Assembly (NCBI GenBank): GCA_022836615.1
Contig: MU405271.1
Coordinates: 62,001-126,000, forward strand
Source of the DNA: Annulohypoxylon bovei var. microspora
Lineage: Eukaryota > Ascomycota > Sordariomycetes > Xylariales > Hypoxylaceae
Length of the DNA: 64,000 nt
Direction of reading: 5' to 3'
Part shown: positions 33,958 through 43,353 of the stretch, piece by piece
Layout: every line of letters starts with the position of its first letter
Numbering within the stretch: the first letter of the stretch is position 1
Position numbers and translations under genes: made by a program
Notes under the pieces: generated by a model
What the model saw: the letters and a program-made list of their open reading frames with translations, nothing else
The model's database searches: none
Told to the model about the DNA's origin: nothing

Positions 33958-35404
33958 ATGGCCAAGGAGACGAAGCTCTACGATGCCCTTGGCGTACGTT
34001 TTACTCCTATGTCCTAATACTCAACTTTTTGGGAACATATACTAATCTCCTTTGTTTAGGTCTCGCCAACTGCGACAGACCAAGAACTGAAGAAGGCATA
34101 CAAGACAAGTGCCTTGAAGTGGCATCCTGGTATGTTATTACCTACTTGCGTTACGTAGACATTTCATGGGCCTTTGATATTAACTTTGGCCTGATAGACA
34201 AGAATGCCCACAACCCTGCTGCCGAGGAGAAGTTCAAGGAGATCTCACATGCCTACGAAATTCTATCCGATGCTCAGAAGCGCCAGATCTACGATCAATA
34301 TGGTGAGGCTGGTCTCGAGGGAGGTGCCGGAGGCGGTGGTATGGCCGCCGAAGATCTCTTCGCCCAATTCTTCGGTTCCGGCTCCTTCGGTGGCGGTCTC
34401 GGTGGTATGTTTAGTGGAATGGGCGGGGCACCCCGTGGTCCTCCCAAGGCCCGTACCATCCACCACACGCACAAGGTATCCCTAGAAGATGTTTACCGAG
34501 GCAAGATTTCTAAGCTTGCGCTGCAACGTTCTGTAATCTGCACCAAGTGTGAAGGCCGAGGTGGTAAAGAGGGTGCGGTCCGACGTTGCCCTGGCTGTGA
34601 TGGCCACGGTATGAAGACTATGATGCGACAAATGGGTCCGATGATTCAGCGCTTTCAAACGGTTTGCCCCGACTGTAATGGTGAGGGTGAGATTATTAAG
34701 GAAAAGGACCGTTGTAAGGGATGCAATGGAAAGAAGACCGTCGTCGACCGGAAGGTACTTCATGTCCACGTTGACCGTGGTGTCAGAAGCGGCACCAAGG
34801 TTGAGTTCAGAGGCGAGGGCGACCAGGCTCCAGGTGTTCAAGCCGGCGACGTCGTCTTCGAGATCGAGCAAAAGCCGCATCCCCGATTTACCCGGAAAGA
34901 AGACGACCTATTGTACCGCGCCGAGATCGATCTTGTTACGGCTTTGGCTGGTGGCACAATCTATATTGAGCACCTGGACGACAGATGGTTAAGCGTTGAA
35001 ATCCTACCCGGCGAGGCCATCGCACCAGGTATGTATTAGACTGCTTGTCCCCATCGAACTTAGCGCTAATGAAATTTCGCGTAGACACCGTGAAAATGCT
35101 GCGGGGCCAGGGTATGCCTTCGCCCAGACACCACGACTTTGGCAACATGTACATACAATTCTCTGTCAAGTTCCCTGAACGTGGCTGGACGGCCGATGAG
35201 GGCGCTTTTGAATCTTTACGCAAGATCCTCCCCTCTCCCCCTGTACAGAATATCCCTCCTTCGGACGCCATGACGGACGATGTGAGTCTGGAGGATCTAG
35301 ACAACCAAGGACAAGCGCGAGCATTTGGTGGTGCCGGCGGTATGGACGACGAGGACGAGGATGGCCACCCACACGCCGAGCGCGTGCAGTGCGCCTCCCA
35401 ATAG
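33958..35404 (+). CDS. YDJ1: Type I Hsp40 co-chaperone (Ydj1/Mas5 class), farnesylated
   Basis: Stimulates the ATPase of Hsp70 and assists protein folding and import at the ER and mitochondrial surfaces. Exons 33958-33993, 34060-34129, 34198-35028 and 35085-35404 encode 418 residues (yeast Ydj1 has 409). Seen: a J domain with an intact HPD spanning intron 2 (LKWHPDKN), a Gly-rich linker with GFG-like repeats and GGMFSGMGG, four CxxCxGxG-type zinc modules (CTKCEGRG, CPGCDGHG, CPDCNGEG, CKGCNGKK), the client-binding C-terminal domain, and a terminal CASQ CaaX box, a farnesylation signal identical to that of yeast Ydj1. The ATG at 33958 is right because an upstream in-frame extension would disrupt the J-domain start AKETKLYDALGV. 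Confidence 0.95.
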
Positions 35405-35963
35405 ACGGTCTGTCAAGCGGAAGCTAGTCAGTTCGTTCTTAGGGTACTTCAACTATATGAAGTTTCATGCCTCGCATAATACACCACCCCGTTAGGAATT
35501 CCTTCCCGGCCGAGGTAGTAGAGAAGCTACATTTACGGCATAACGTTTCGACGGGTTAAAGACACGAATGATTTTGCATGATCAGGGTTGAGCACGGAAG
35601 AGGGAGCTGTTATACATTTGATACGAAGGGGTAGCTATGTGTTCTGGGGCAAGTGCTTGCGTTCTTCGCAGTAGAACCACGACTGCCTTTCTCAACGATT
35701 ACATCGGCGTCATCTTACTACACCCCGTGACGCTTATTGCAAGTTGGCGGCGTTACATGGAAATAGAGAGGAACTAGGACAGACGTGCTTTTTATTCCGG
35801 TCTCAATTGCATTTAACAGTTCATCCTAATTAAGTCGCCGTATAGTTGTTTGTGACCGTTGCTAGCATATGTTGTTAACTATATGCATTTGTAAGATGAC
35901 TTGCAGAATGTGCTATGTTACCGTCGAATAACTAATCGAGGGAGTAATGTATTATTAGCAAGA
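35405..35963. other. Convergent 3' spacer, YDJ1 / TRM82
   Basis: About 560 bases between two convergent genes; presumably 3' UTRs. Nothing else seen. Confidence 0.5.
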
Positions 35964-37740
35964 CTAAGGGGCAACTGAACCCCTGGCAGAATCCCCTCCC
36001 GTTGCCTCTGCCTCGTCCTCGAATTCGGTCTTCCGCAGTTTCCCGACTGAGTAGAGAATATTTTCTAGCTCGTCCCTGGACATATCTAAGTTCCCATCGG
36101 CGACATCCTGAATACCCCCACAACGAGCCCATTTACCTGTCTCGTCGCATTTGTATAGTAAAAGTGACTGGGCTGTTTCTGCAATGCCAGTGTCTCCCTG
36201 TGCCTCGCTATCGCTAGGAGCAGATTGGCGAGGGTCGACTGCGACGACCATTCTCGGAGATCCCTCAGAGCTAGGGGCCGTAATAGCATCCAGCGGGCTG
36301 CCAGGCACACCCAGAGTCTGTACGTGCTCGAGGGTGTTATCCTGCAGAAGCTCGAAGACGAAGATCGCCGGTACCCTGTTCGCAACGCGTTGTTAGATCT
36401 CACAATGGCACATTAAATCAGACGGTGATGGGAATAAGACGGGGGGGGGGGGGCTTACAGTTCGCAAATCGCTAACACGTAGCACCGCCCGCCCACGTCG
36501 TACGAGCGCAGCCGCGCCACGGCGACCTTGCTCGCGCCGGGCACCACCTCGTGCACGCGCCCCAGGACGTCGGTCCTGCAGAGCAGGCGGCCGGCCTGCC
36601 ACGCCCACACGAACAGGTCGCCGTCGCCGCCGCCGGAGACGAGGGCGGCGGGCCGCGACGCCGGCACGCACAGCGCGGCGACGAAGGACTCGTGGCCCAG
36701 GCAATACGTCTCGACGACGTGGGCCTGCGGGACCCCGCGCGACACCCGGATGTGCTCGTCGCGGTCCGCCGTCACGACGTACGGCCTGCCGTCCGAGGAG
36801 GCGCTCACGAGCGCCGTGAGCATCGACACGTGCCCTAGGACTAGGTCGCGCGCGAACGATGGCGCGTTTCGCTCCTTCCGGATCTCCTGCCCCGAGGCTA
36901 GGATCCGCTCCTGGTCCTCGAGCGCGCGCAGGTTGCGCTTCGAGTGCACGGTCAGCCGGTTGGCGGACGGCTTGGAGGGGGCTGCTGGGGCGCTTGAAGG
37001 CGTGGGGGTGCTGGTGGGGGTGGGAGTTAGGGTTGGGGTTTCTGCTGCTTCTGAGGTGGTGGTGGGAATTAGGGGGAGCGAGTAGACATCCCCGAATTTA
37101 TCCGCGGAGAGGATGGTAGGCCCGTCCGTGGTGGTGGTGATGGCGATGGAGCTGGGGCGCTTGGGCATGACTCTGTACTTGGTGAGATAGATATTCAACT
37201 GAGGGGGTTGAGAAGAGGTTCATCGTACCTCTGGCTTAATTCCTTCAAAGTGCCTTTTCCGTCATGTTCGAACACCCATATCGTCTTGTCCTGGCCAGTC
37301 ACGGCAACTACATGACTTCCATCTTCGGTGGCCGTCAACAGATTCACGAATGGCAGTTCCGGTTGCTGAGCTCGAGATTCGGACTTTTGCTTCTGCTTCT
37401 TTTTCTTCTTTCCATCGCCGCTCGCCGCTGGGTCCACTATTCCGGCGTCAGCTTGGCTGTTCTCTCCCTCGACTTCGGGCTTCTCATCCGAATTGAGCTT
37501 GCGCTTCTTTGATGGACGCTGACCACTCTCCTGCTCATCGGGATCTTGTCCTTTTTGAGTAGTTCCTTTTTCGCTTTCACGAGGTTCACTATCTTCGACC
37601 TTCTTCGTGAGGGGATGAGTCCACGATGAGATAACTGAAGACCCGGCGTTAAGGTCGAATGTGTGAATACTAGTTCCTTTGGCGGCGCAAAGGATAGAGC
37701 TCTGCCCAAGTTGACTTAGACATTGATACGGGAGATTCAT
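35964..37740 (-). CDS. TRM82: tRNA (guanine-N7)-methyltransferase non-catalytic WD-repeat subunit
   Basis: Trm82 is the WD40 partner that stabilises Trm8, which methylates G46 of tRNAs. Exons 37740-37229, 37172-36459 and 36375-35964 encode 545 residues. Splicing restores LSQ-RVMPKRPSSIAIT, with the conserved MPKRP motif, followed by ILSADKFGDVYSLPL, both diagnostic for the family. Other WD blades: HVVAVTGQDKTIWVFEHDG, LGHVSMLTALVSASSDGRPYVVTADRDEHIRVS, and CLGHESFVAALCVPASRPAALVSGGGDGDLFVW. A charged Lys/Ser/Glu-rich insert occupies about residues 45-125 and a Thr/Pro-rich one about 215-245. The middle exon is markedly GC-rich. Intron 2 begins GTAAG followed directly by 13 cytosines. The protein is cytoplasmic/nuclear with no signal sequence. 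Confidence 0.92.
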
Positions 37741-38456
37741 GGTGTTGGAGACCTGAACAACTCGAATTTCGAGGCAACCCCAGCCGCAATAAGCCCTTTC
37801 AACGTCTGACTGTTAGTTATTCCTTAACAACTTTCCTAAATGCTTAGATAATAGGTAAGGCCCTGAATATAATGTGTCTAAGCTCACTATTCATTCTTTC
37901 TCGCTCTAAAGTCTGATGTGAAAATTCGAGTTGTATGGGTAATTGCACAATTGCAATAGAGTTCTGTAATAGGTAATAGGTGGGTCACATGTAATTATGC
38001 AGTATAAAGTCTTTTTCGAAAGGTACCGAGATACTTAGATACACAGTGACATATGTAACTTTTGTTATCTCAGCCTCAAATTGAGGCGCAGCTTACGCTA
38101 GTCGCGCGACGGTGGATCCACCTCTTACGTACCGTCTTATCCGCTGTCTTACACGTCTCACGATAATTTTGAAGACAATTCAACATTAACTACCTAGTTA
38201 CACGTATGGAAACTTGCGTATAAACATAAAATCAATAATAATTGCATTTTCGTTCCAGCTTTTACTTTTCTATTTTAAACCTTGTTCTCGATACCTATTG
38301 CATTGGAATTTCACTCTCGGGAATATCGACGGATCCGTCACACGGACCTTGACGACAGCTGTCACTCCCGGACACAGACCGCGCGCAAAATAACCTCTCC
38401 GTTTAGTGTGAACGTTCTTACCAAAAAAAGAACGCCCAGCTCCATCTTCGCCCATC
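37741..38456. promoter_or_regulatory. Divergent promoter region TRM82 / ENV7
   Basis: About 715 bases between two divergently transcribed starts. AT-rich in the middle; no specific motif identified. Confidence 0.45.
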
Positions 38457-39733
38457 ATGGCGCAGCTTCTACTTGACCTCGTCTATTCGTTCGGCAATTG
38501 TCTAAACTGCTTCCCCGGATCGCCGACACTGAAGATCAACAGCCGATCCTTTAAGATACTGCGCCTGCTAGGTGAAGGTGGATTCAGCTATGTATACCTG
38601 GTGCAAGACACAGCGACGGCGGAACTCTTTGCGCTCAAGAAGATCCGATGTCCATTTGGTGCCGAGTCAGTCCAGCAAGCGATGCGAGAAGTCGAAGCGT
38701 ACAAGACCTTCACCCACACCTCCAATATCATCCACAGTGTCGACTATTCCATCGCGAGCGAACGAAACGATGCAGATGCGAAGACGGTATATGTGTTGCT
38801 ACCATATTACAGACGAGGCAACCTACAAGATATCATCAATGCAAACCTAGTAAACCACACGAAATTCCCAGAAAAGGAACTCATGCGCCTCTTCCTCGGC
38901 GTGTGTAAAGCTCTCAAGGACATGCACCTATACCGAGGACCAACAGGCGGCGAGCGCATGGTAGCGGGTAATGCGAAACCCGACGAAGAAGGACGAGGCA
39001 AGAGAGGAAAGCGAAATAAAGCAGTCGCGGCAGCAGACGCAGACGATGAGACTGAACAGGCTAGGCCGTTGATGGTAAACGAAGAGACGGTGGCACCCGG
39101 TGAACGCAGATCCTATGCACATAGAGATATCAAGCCAGGTAAGTCCCCTAATAAGCCTAATAGATATGCTTCCAAACTAGTGTTTTGCATATTAACTGTG
39201 AGTTTTTGAAAGGTAACATCATGATCGATGATTCGGGCTCGCAACCTATTATAATGGATCTAGGCTCTATTGCCGAGTCGCCTACACCCATATCAACTCG
39301 CTCTCTCGCTATTGCTACGCAAGACATAGCTGCGGAACACAGCACGATGCCTTACCGAGCGCCGGAGCTTTTCGATGTGAAGACGGGCACTGTCATCGAT
39401 ACCAAGGTCGACATCTGGTCTCTAGGATGCACTTTGTATGCGTGTCTAGTAGGCAAATCACCTTTCGAAATGCGCAGCGACGAGACCGGTGGTAGTTTAA
39501 GCATGTGTGTATTAGGAGGCGACTGGCGATTCCCGGATGAGAGCCCCAAGGGTCAAAAGAAAGGGAAAGCTCCGGCTAACTCTAGCGCTCGCGAGGGGGG
39601 TACGATTAGCGAACCGATCAAGGATGTAGTCAGGAAATGTTTAAGTGTCGAGCCGAGCGAACGACCTGATATTGAAGAACTAATAGATTTGGTGGAAGAG
39701 GTTCTTGATGAGCTACCTGAGGATGACGTATGA
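38457..39733 (+). CDS. ENV7: Serine/threonine protein kinase, Env7/STK16 (NAK) type
   Basis: Env7 is a palmitoylated kinase on the yeast vacuole membrane that restrains vacuole fusion; STK16 is the animal relative. Exons 38457-39138 and 39213-39733 give 400 residues. Seen: cysteines near the N-terminus (NCLNCFPG), the expected palmitoylation sites; glycine loop LGEGGFSYVYLV; catalytic lysine in LFALKKIRCP; catalytic loop AHRDIKPGN (Asp about 224) split by the intron; IIMDLGS in place of DFG, as is usual in this family; APELFD; and VDIWSLGCTLYACLVGKSPFE. A hydrophilic insert of roughly 60 residues, rich in Lys, Arg and Asp, separates helix E from the HRD motif, as in fungal relatives. All catalytic residues are present. 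It is divergent from TRM82. Confidence 0.9.
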
Positions 39734-40283
39734 GAGGCAAAGGTTGAGGATTAGTTCCTTCTGTGTATACTGTATACTATAACCTTCTGTATTAGACGAC
39801 TAGGGGCAGGCCATGAAATTTGGCATGACAATGACGGTATTGCTCTGAGAGCAAATAATTTACACGGGCGTTTGCTGGTTATTTATGACTTGTTAGCTTG
39901 TCTGCTGTGTGACTTACAATGTACCTAATGTACCTAGGTAGTATACGTAATGATAGATGTACCCAGGTACCCAGTACATCGAATATCAACCACCAATCAC
40001 AGTTACCAATTCGTGTCTTATAAATAAACTGGACCCATATTTTAAAGCCCGTCAGCCGCTTATTATGCACCTTCAATTTCATTGGTTGATGCTTCTTTCT
40101 TCGACCTTCACCTACACCAAAGATACCTAGAAACAAATAATTTTGAAAACTTCAACTTCAAATTTCTTTCGCAATAACTAAGACCAATACTTATTTTATG
40201 GTTACACAAACTTAGAAACTCTCGTCGATTTTCTCCTCGACACTAGAACCTGCAAAAATTAAATGTCTGCCTAAACCGCCGGC
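39734..40283. other. Spacer between ENV7 and the G-patch gene
   Basis: About 550 bases, AT-rich, containing one TACCTAGGTA palindrome at 39931-39940. It holds the ENV7 terminator region and the G-patch gene promoter. Confidence 0.45.
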
Positions 40284-41285
40284 ATGACATCATATCAGAC
40301 AACAAGTCACTCCCCTCAGGAGGAGGAGGATGATGATGATGACTACATGAACATGACTTTCGGCGAGGAGACCAAAGCAGTCGAGACCTCGCTCCAGCGG
40401 CGACAGCGACTCAGGCGCGAGGGTGAGATCAAGGGCCGCGTGAAGTCGAAGGAAGAGCAAGCCGCAGAAGAACGGGAGGCGCGAGAAGCAGCGCTCTCCC
40501 AGTCCCTGCTAGAAACGGCCCGAGCGAAGAAGAGCAAGGGCTTCGCCATGATGGCCAAGATGGGCTTCAAGCCTGGCGCTGCGCTAGGCAGCAAGGAAAG
40601 CGCGGCGCACGCGAGACTAGAACCCCTCAGGCCGGAGATGAAGGAGGATCGTGGTGGCATTGGCCTGGACTCCGAAAGAAAGAGACGAACTAACGAGGCG
40701 GCGGTCGGGGTTGAGAAGAAGAGGAAAGTCGACGAGACGGAGTTTCGCGATCGTGTACGAAAGGAGCGGGAGCAGGCGAGATTGGAGAGACAGATCTATG
40801 CCGGGATGAAGGTCTGCGAGAAATTGGACGAGGAGAAAGAAGGTGGCAATGAGCAGGAAACGGATGACGATGAAGAAGATAGGGCCACAAAGAAGAAGAG
40901 GACGCTCTCGACTAGGCCCTTGAAGTCCATCCCTGTGGTCTGGAGAAGTCTAATCCGAAGCCGCGAAGAAGCGGAGCGGGACCGCCGGATGCGCTATGAC
41001 CTAGAGCAAAGCTCGACTCTCCTCCCCACGTACGTGGATGATCTGGAAGACGAGGACGATAGGACGGCGATGGGGAAAACAAGTGTGGCCTACATCCCCG
41101 TTGAGGATCTTGAGGAGGAGGACCCGGAATTGGACGAGTTCAACGCACTTGAGGTCGAGGAGAGGCTGAGGAAGCTGGTGGAGTATTTGAAGAAGGAGCA
41201 CTATTACTGCTTCTGGTGCAAATGCGACTATCCTGACGAGACTATGGATGGATGTCCTGGCCTCACGGAAGAGGACCATGACTAA
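40284..41285 (+). CDS. G-patch domain protein with DUF4187 (GPATCH11-like)
   Basis: Intronless gene for 333 residues. Seen: an acidic Glu/Asp-rich N-terminus with DYMNMTFGEE, a basic coiled-coil segment rich in Arg/Glu/Ala, a G-patch core (KSKGFAMMAKMGFKPGAALG, about residues 82-101) followed by RLEPLRPEMKEDRGGIGLD, then long charged helices with KKRK-type nuclear signals. The C-terminal DUF4187 block is YLKKEHYYCFWCKCDYPDETMDGCPGLTEEDHD, with cysteines arranged CxxC...C. This architecture is that of GPATCH11. G-patch proteins usually activate DEAH helicases in RNA processing, so a nuclear RNA role is likely but not shown. The ATG at 40284 is the first in frame, preceded by AT-rich leader. 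Confidence 0.88.
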   Translation: MTSYQTTSHSPQEEEDDDDDYMNMTFGEETKAVETSLQRRQRLRREGEIKGRVKSKEEQAAEEREAREAALSQSLLETARAKKSKGFAMMAKMGFKPGAALGSKESAAHARLEPLRPEMKEDRGGIGLDSERKRRTNEAAVGVEKKRKVDETEFRDRVRKEREQARLERQIYAGMKVCEKLDEEKEGGNEQETDDDEEDRATKKKRTLSTRPLKSIPVVWRSLIRSREEAERDRRMRYDLEQSSTLLPTYVDDLEDEDDRTAMGKTSVAYIPVEDLEEEDPELDEFNALEVEERLRKLVEYLKKEHYYCFWCKCDYPDETMDGCPGLTEEDHD

Positions 41286-41959
41286 GAGTATATTGTGGCG
41301 CTGCCTGTCTAAATATTCAGGCGCATATGGAAACTCTTCGGTAGCAGTCATACTCTTCCGATAGGTCGCTCTTCGACCGTTCGACCTTCAAAGTGGCACA
41401 TCACAACGCATCCAAGATACCCATAGGTTATTTTCGATTCGATGGTCCTAGGACAGCTTACATTTGAAGTGAGTCTATTTCACTAGTTAACCATTGAGGT
41501 TTAAAGCTTCCTATTCATTGTCACGACGATTGTAAAACGACAAATCCTTCATACCTTTTAGCAACGGATTTCTAATTATCGTCAGATATAAGTTAGTAGA
41601 TACACTACCTAAAAGTAAAGTTAAGAGCTACGTTTTAAGTAGTTATATTTACCTTGGAATAGTTTGAAGTTTACTGCGAGTTAAGATGGAGTTTATTTCA
41701 ACCTTCTATGATTCTACCTCCAAACGCCACATATTCCTTGGTAAAAGGGATGGCAGTAAAGGAAGGACTGGTAGAAATTTTCACTTGACCAGAAGTCGAT
41801 CGTGTGTTAGTTATCGAAACCATTCATGATCGAATAATATTCACTCTATACAACTATAATATCTTCATAGCCTTGAAGAAATCGTCGATCATAAAATTAC
41901 GACCACCTTTAAAGGCCTCAGTAAGCCTATCGCAGCTCGAGCGCTACGGACACGAGCTC
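41286..41959. other. Convergent 3' spacer, G-patch gene / FCY1
   Basis: About 675 bases of AT-rich DNA between two convergent genes; no gene or structured repeat seen. Confidence 0.5.
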
Positions 41960-42776
41960 CTAAGCCCCTGGTGCCTGAACACCTTCTCGAGAATAAATCC
42001 TCTCTTCGACTCCAATATCTTCGTTCCTTATTTCACGCTTATATTAGTCTCAAGAACAGAACAACCATTCATATGGTTATAACAGCGGACAAAAGGAACT
42101 TACCAAATCTCCGGCTTCTCGGCAATAAACTTATCCATCAGTTCCTTGCACTCGGGCGAGTCCAGCACGACGACCTCAACGCCGCGCTGTTTTAGATAGG
42201 ACTCGCCGCCGAGGTACGTCTTGTTCTCGCCGATGACTACGCGAGAGATGCCGTAAAGGAGGCAGGCGCCGGTACCTGTTTACCTCGAGAATTTTTGGCC
42301 TTTTTAGCAGAGATTCGATATAGGGGTATAGAAAGGGTTAATGGTAGAGCTGGCTTTACTTACACATATCGCAAGGCGAGAGGGTCGTGTACATAGTGCT
42401 ACCGCTGTACGCCGACGAGGGCAGACGGCCTGCGTTCTGGAGGCAAGAAGTCTCGCCCTGGGATAACAGATAGGTTAGATCCAAGTAGCTAGTTGAATAA
42501 ATACATATCCAATCGTCGTGAGATGGATCGCAGGAGACGCGGCCCTACGTACGTGGAGGATCGGGTTGCCGTTCTGAACCCTCATATTGTGACCCCGACC
42601 TAGCACCCTGCCATCAGCAGCAATCAATGCCGCGCCAATCTAATTGTCCAATTTCTCAGTATACTGGCTCGCAGATTTGCGCAAGAGTGCTTTATGACAC
42701 GTACCGGGACGCCGCCTTCTTGGTACCCGACCTTAGCCTCCTCGACGGCTAAGGCGAGGCCCTTTGAATCGTCCAT
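41960..42776 (-). CDS. FCY1: Cytosine deaminase
   Basis: Converts cytosine to uracil in pyrimidine salvage; yeast Fcy1 is also the enzyme that makes fungi sensitive to 5-fluorocytosine. Five small exons: 42776-42705, 42639-42553, 42457-42364, 42275-42104 and 42026-41960, all in phase, giving 163 residues (yeast 158). Seen: AVEEAKVGYQEGGVP, IGAALIAADGRVLGRGHNMR, the zinc/catalytic motif HGETSC (His53, Glu55), SPCDMC (Cys82, Cys85), CLLYGISRVVIGENKTYLGGE, and WNEDIG near the end, matching the yeast tail. All zinc ligands and the catalytic Glu are present. The last acceptor is AAG following a CTAAT branch site. Because each exon is short, this gene is easily missed by frame-based calling. It is the minus-strand neighbour downstream of SNT2. 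Confidence 0.9.
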
Positions 42777-43353
42777 GTTGACTATATTGGCTAAAATAGG
42801 TAACGGTGTGAAAAGATTTCGACGACGAAATTGTTTGTAGACTTCTAAATCCCTCGATCTTATAAGAACTAGATAGGTTGAAAGGTTTGAGATACGCATC
42901 ACTGGAGATAAGCGGCTGTCCCCGCTTCGCCATTATTATAGTCCACTTTACTATACTAGTAGGATCGGATTTCTCCTACATCTAATTCACCCAATATGTA
43001 TAAAACACCCATCAACAGTCTTACGTAGGTATATCATGTATTATTCATACGTGTCTCGAGTACAAAAGCACTGAATATAACAGGAACCTCAACGATATCG
43101 CTTGCAAGAATGACCTTCTCAATTATGTCTGGTATGCCCTTCAGACATCTAAACTTCATACACCTCTAAGTGACTAGTTCCTTTTGCTTCAACCGCCATC
43201 TATGACCGTAGTGACGCCTTTGGTATTTCCATGCCCCTTTCCCCCCTACTTATACAACAATCCGGCCCTGGTAACGCCGAACTTGGAAAAATCAAATTGC
43301 TATGCGAACAAATCATAAACCCCGGAACCCCTAATTCGCCCACTTCCCAATGC
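42777..43353. other. Spacer between SNT2 and FCY1
   Basis: About 580 bases containing the SNT2 3' end and the FCY1 promoter. The first ATG-containing frame upstream of FCY1 extends the reading frame (to 42902) but adds residues unlike the family. Nothing else seen. Confidence 0.45.

Noticed and set aside
34129..34197. Reading YDJ1 as one long frame through the second intron
   Set aside because: Read-through breaks the HPD motif; splicing at GTATGT and GATAG restores HPDKN exactly.
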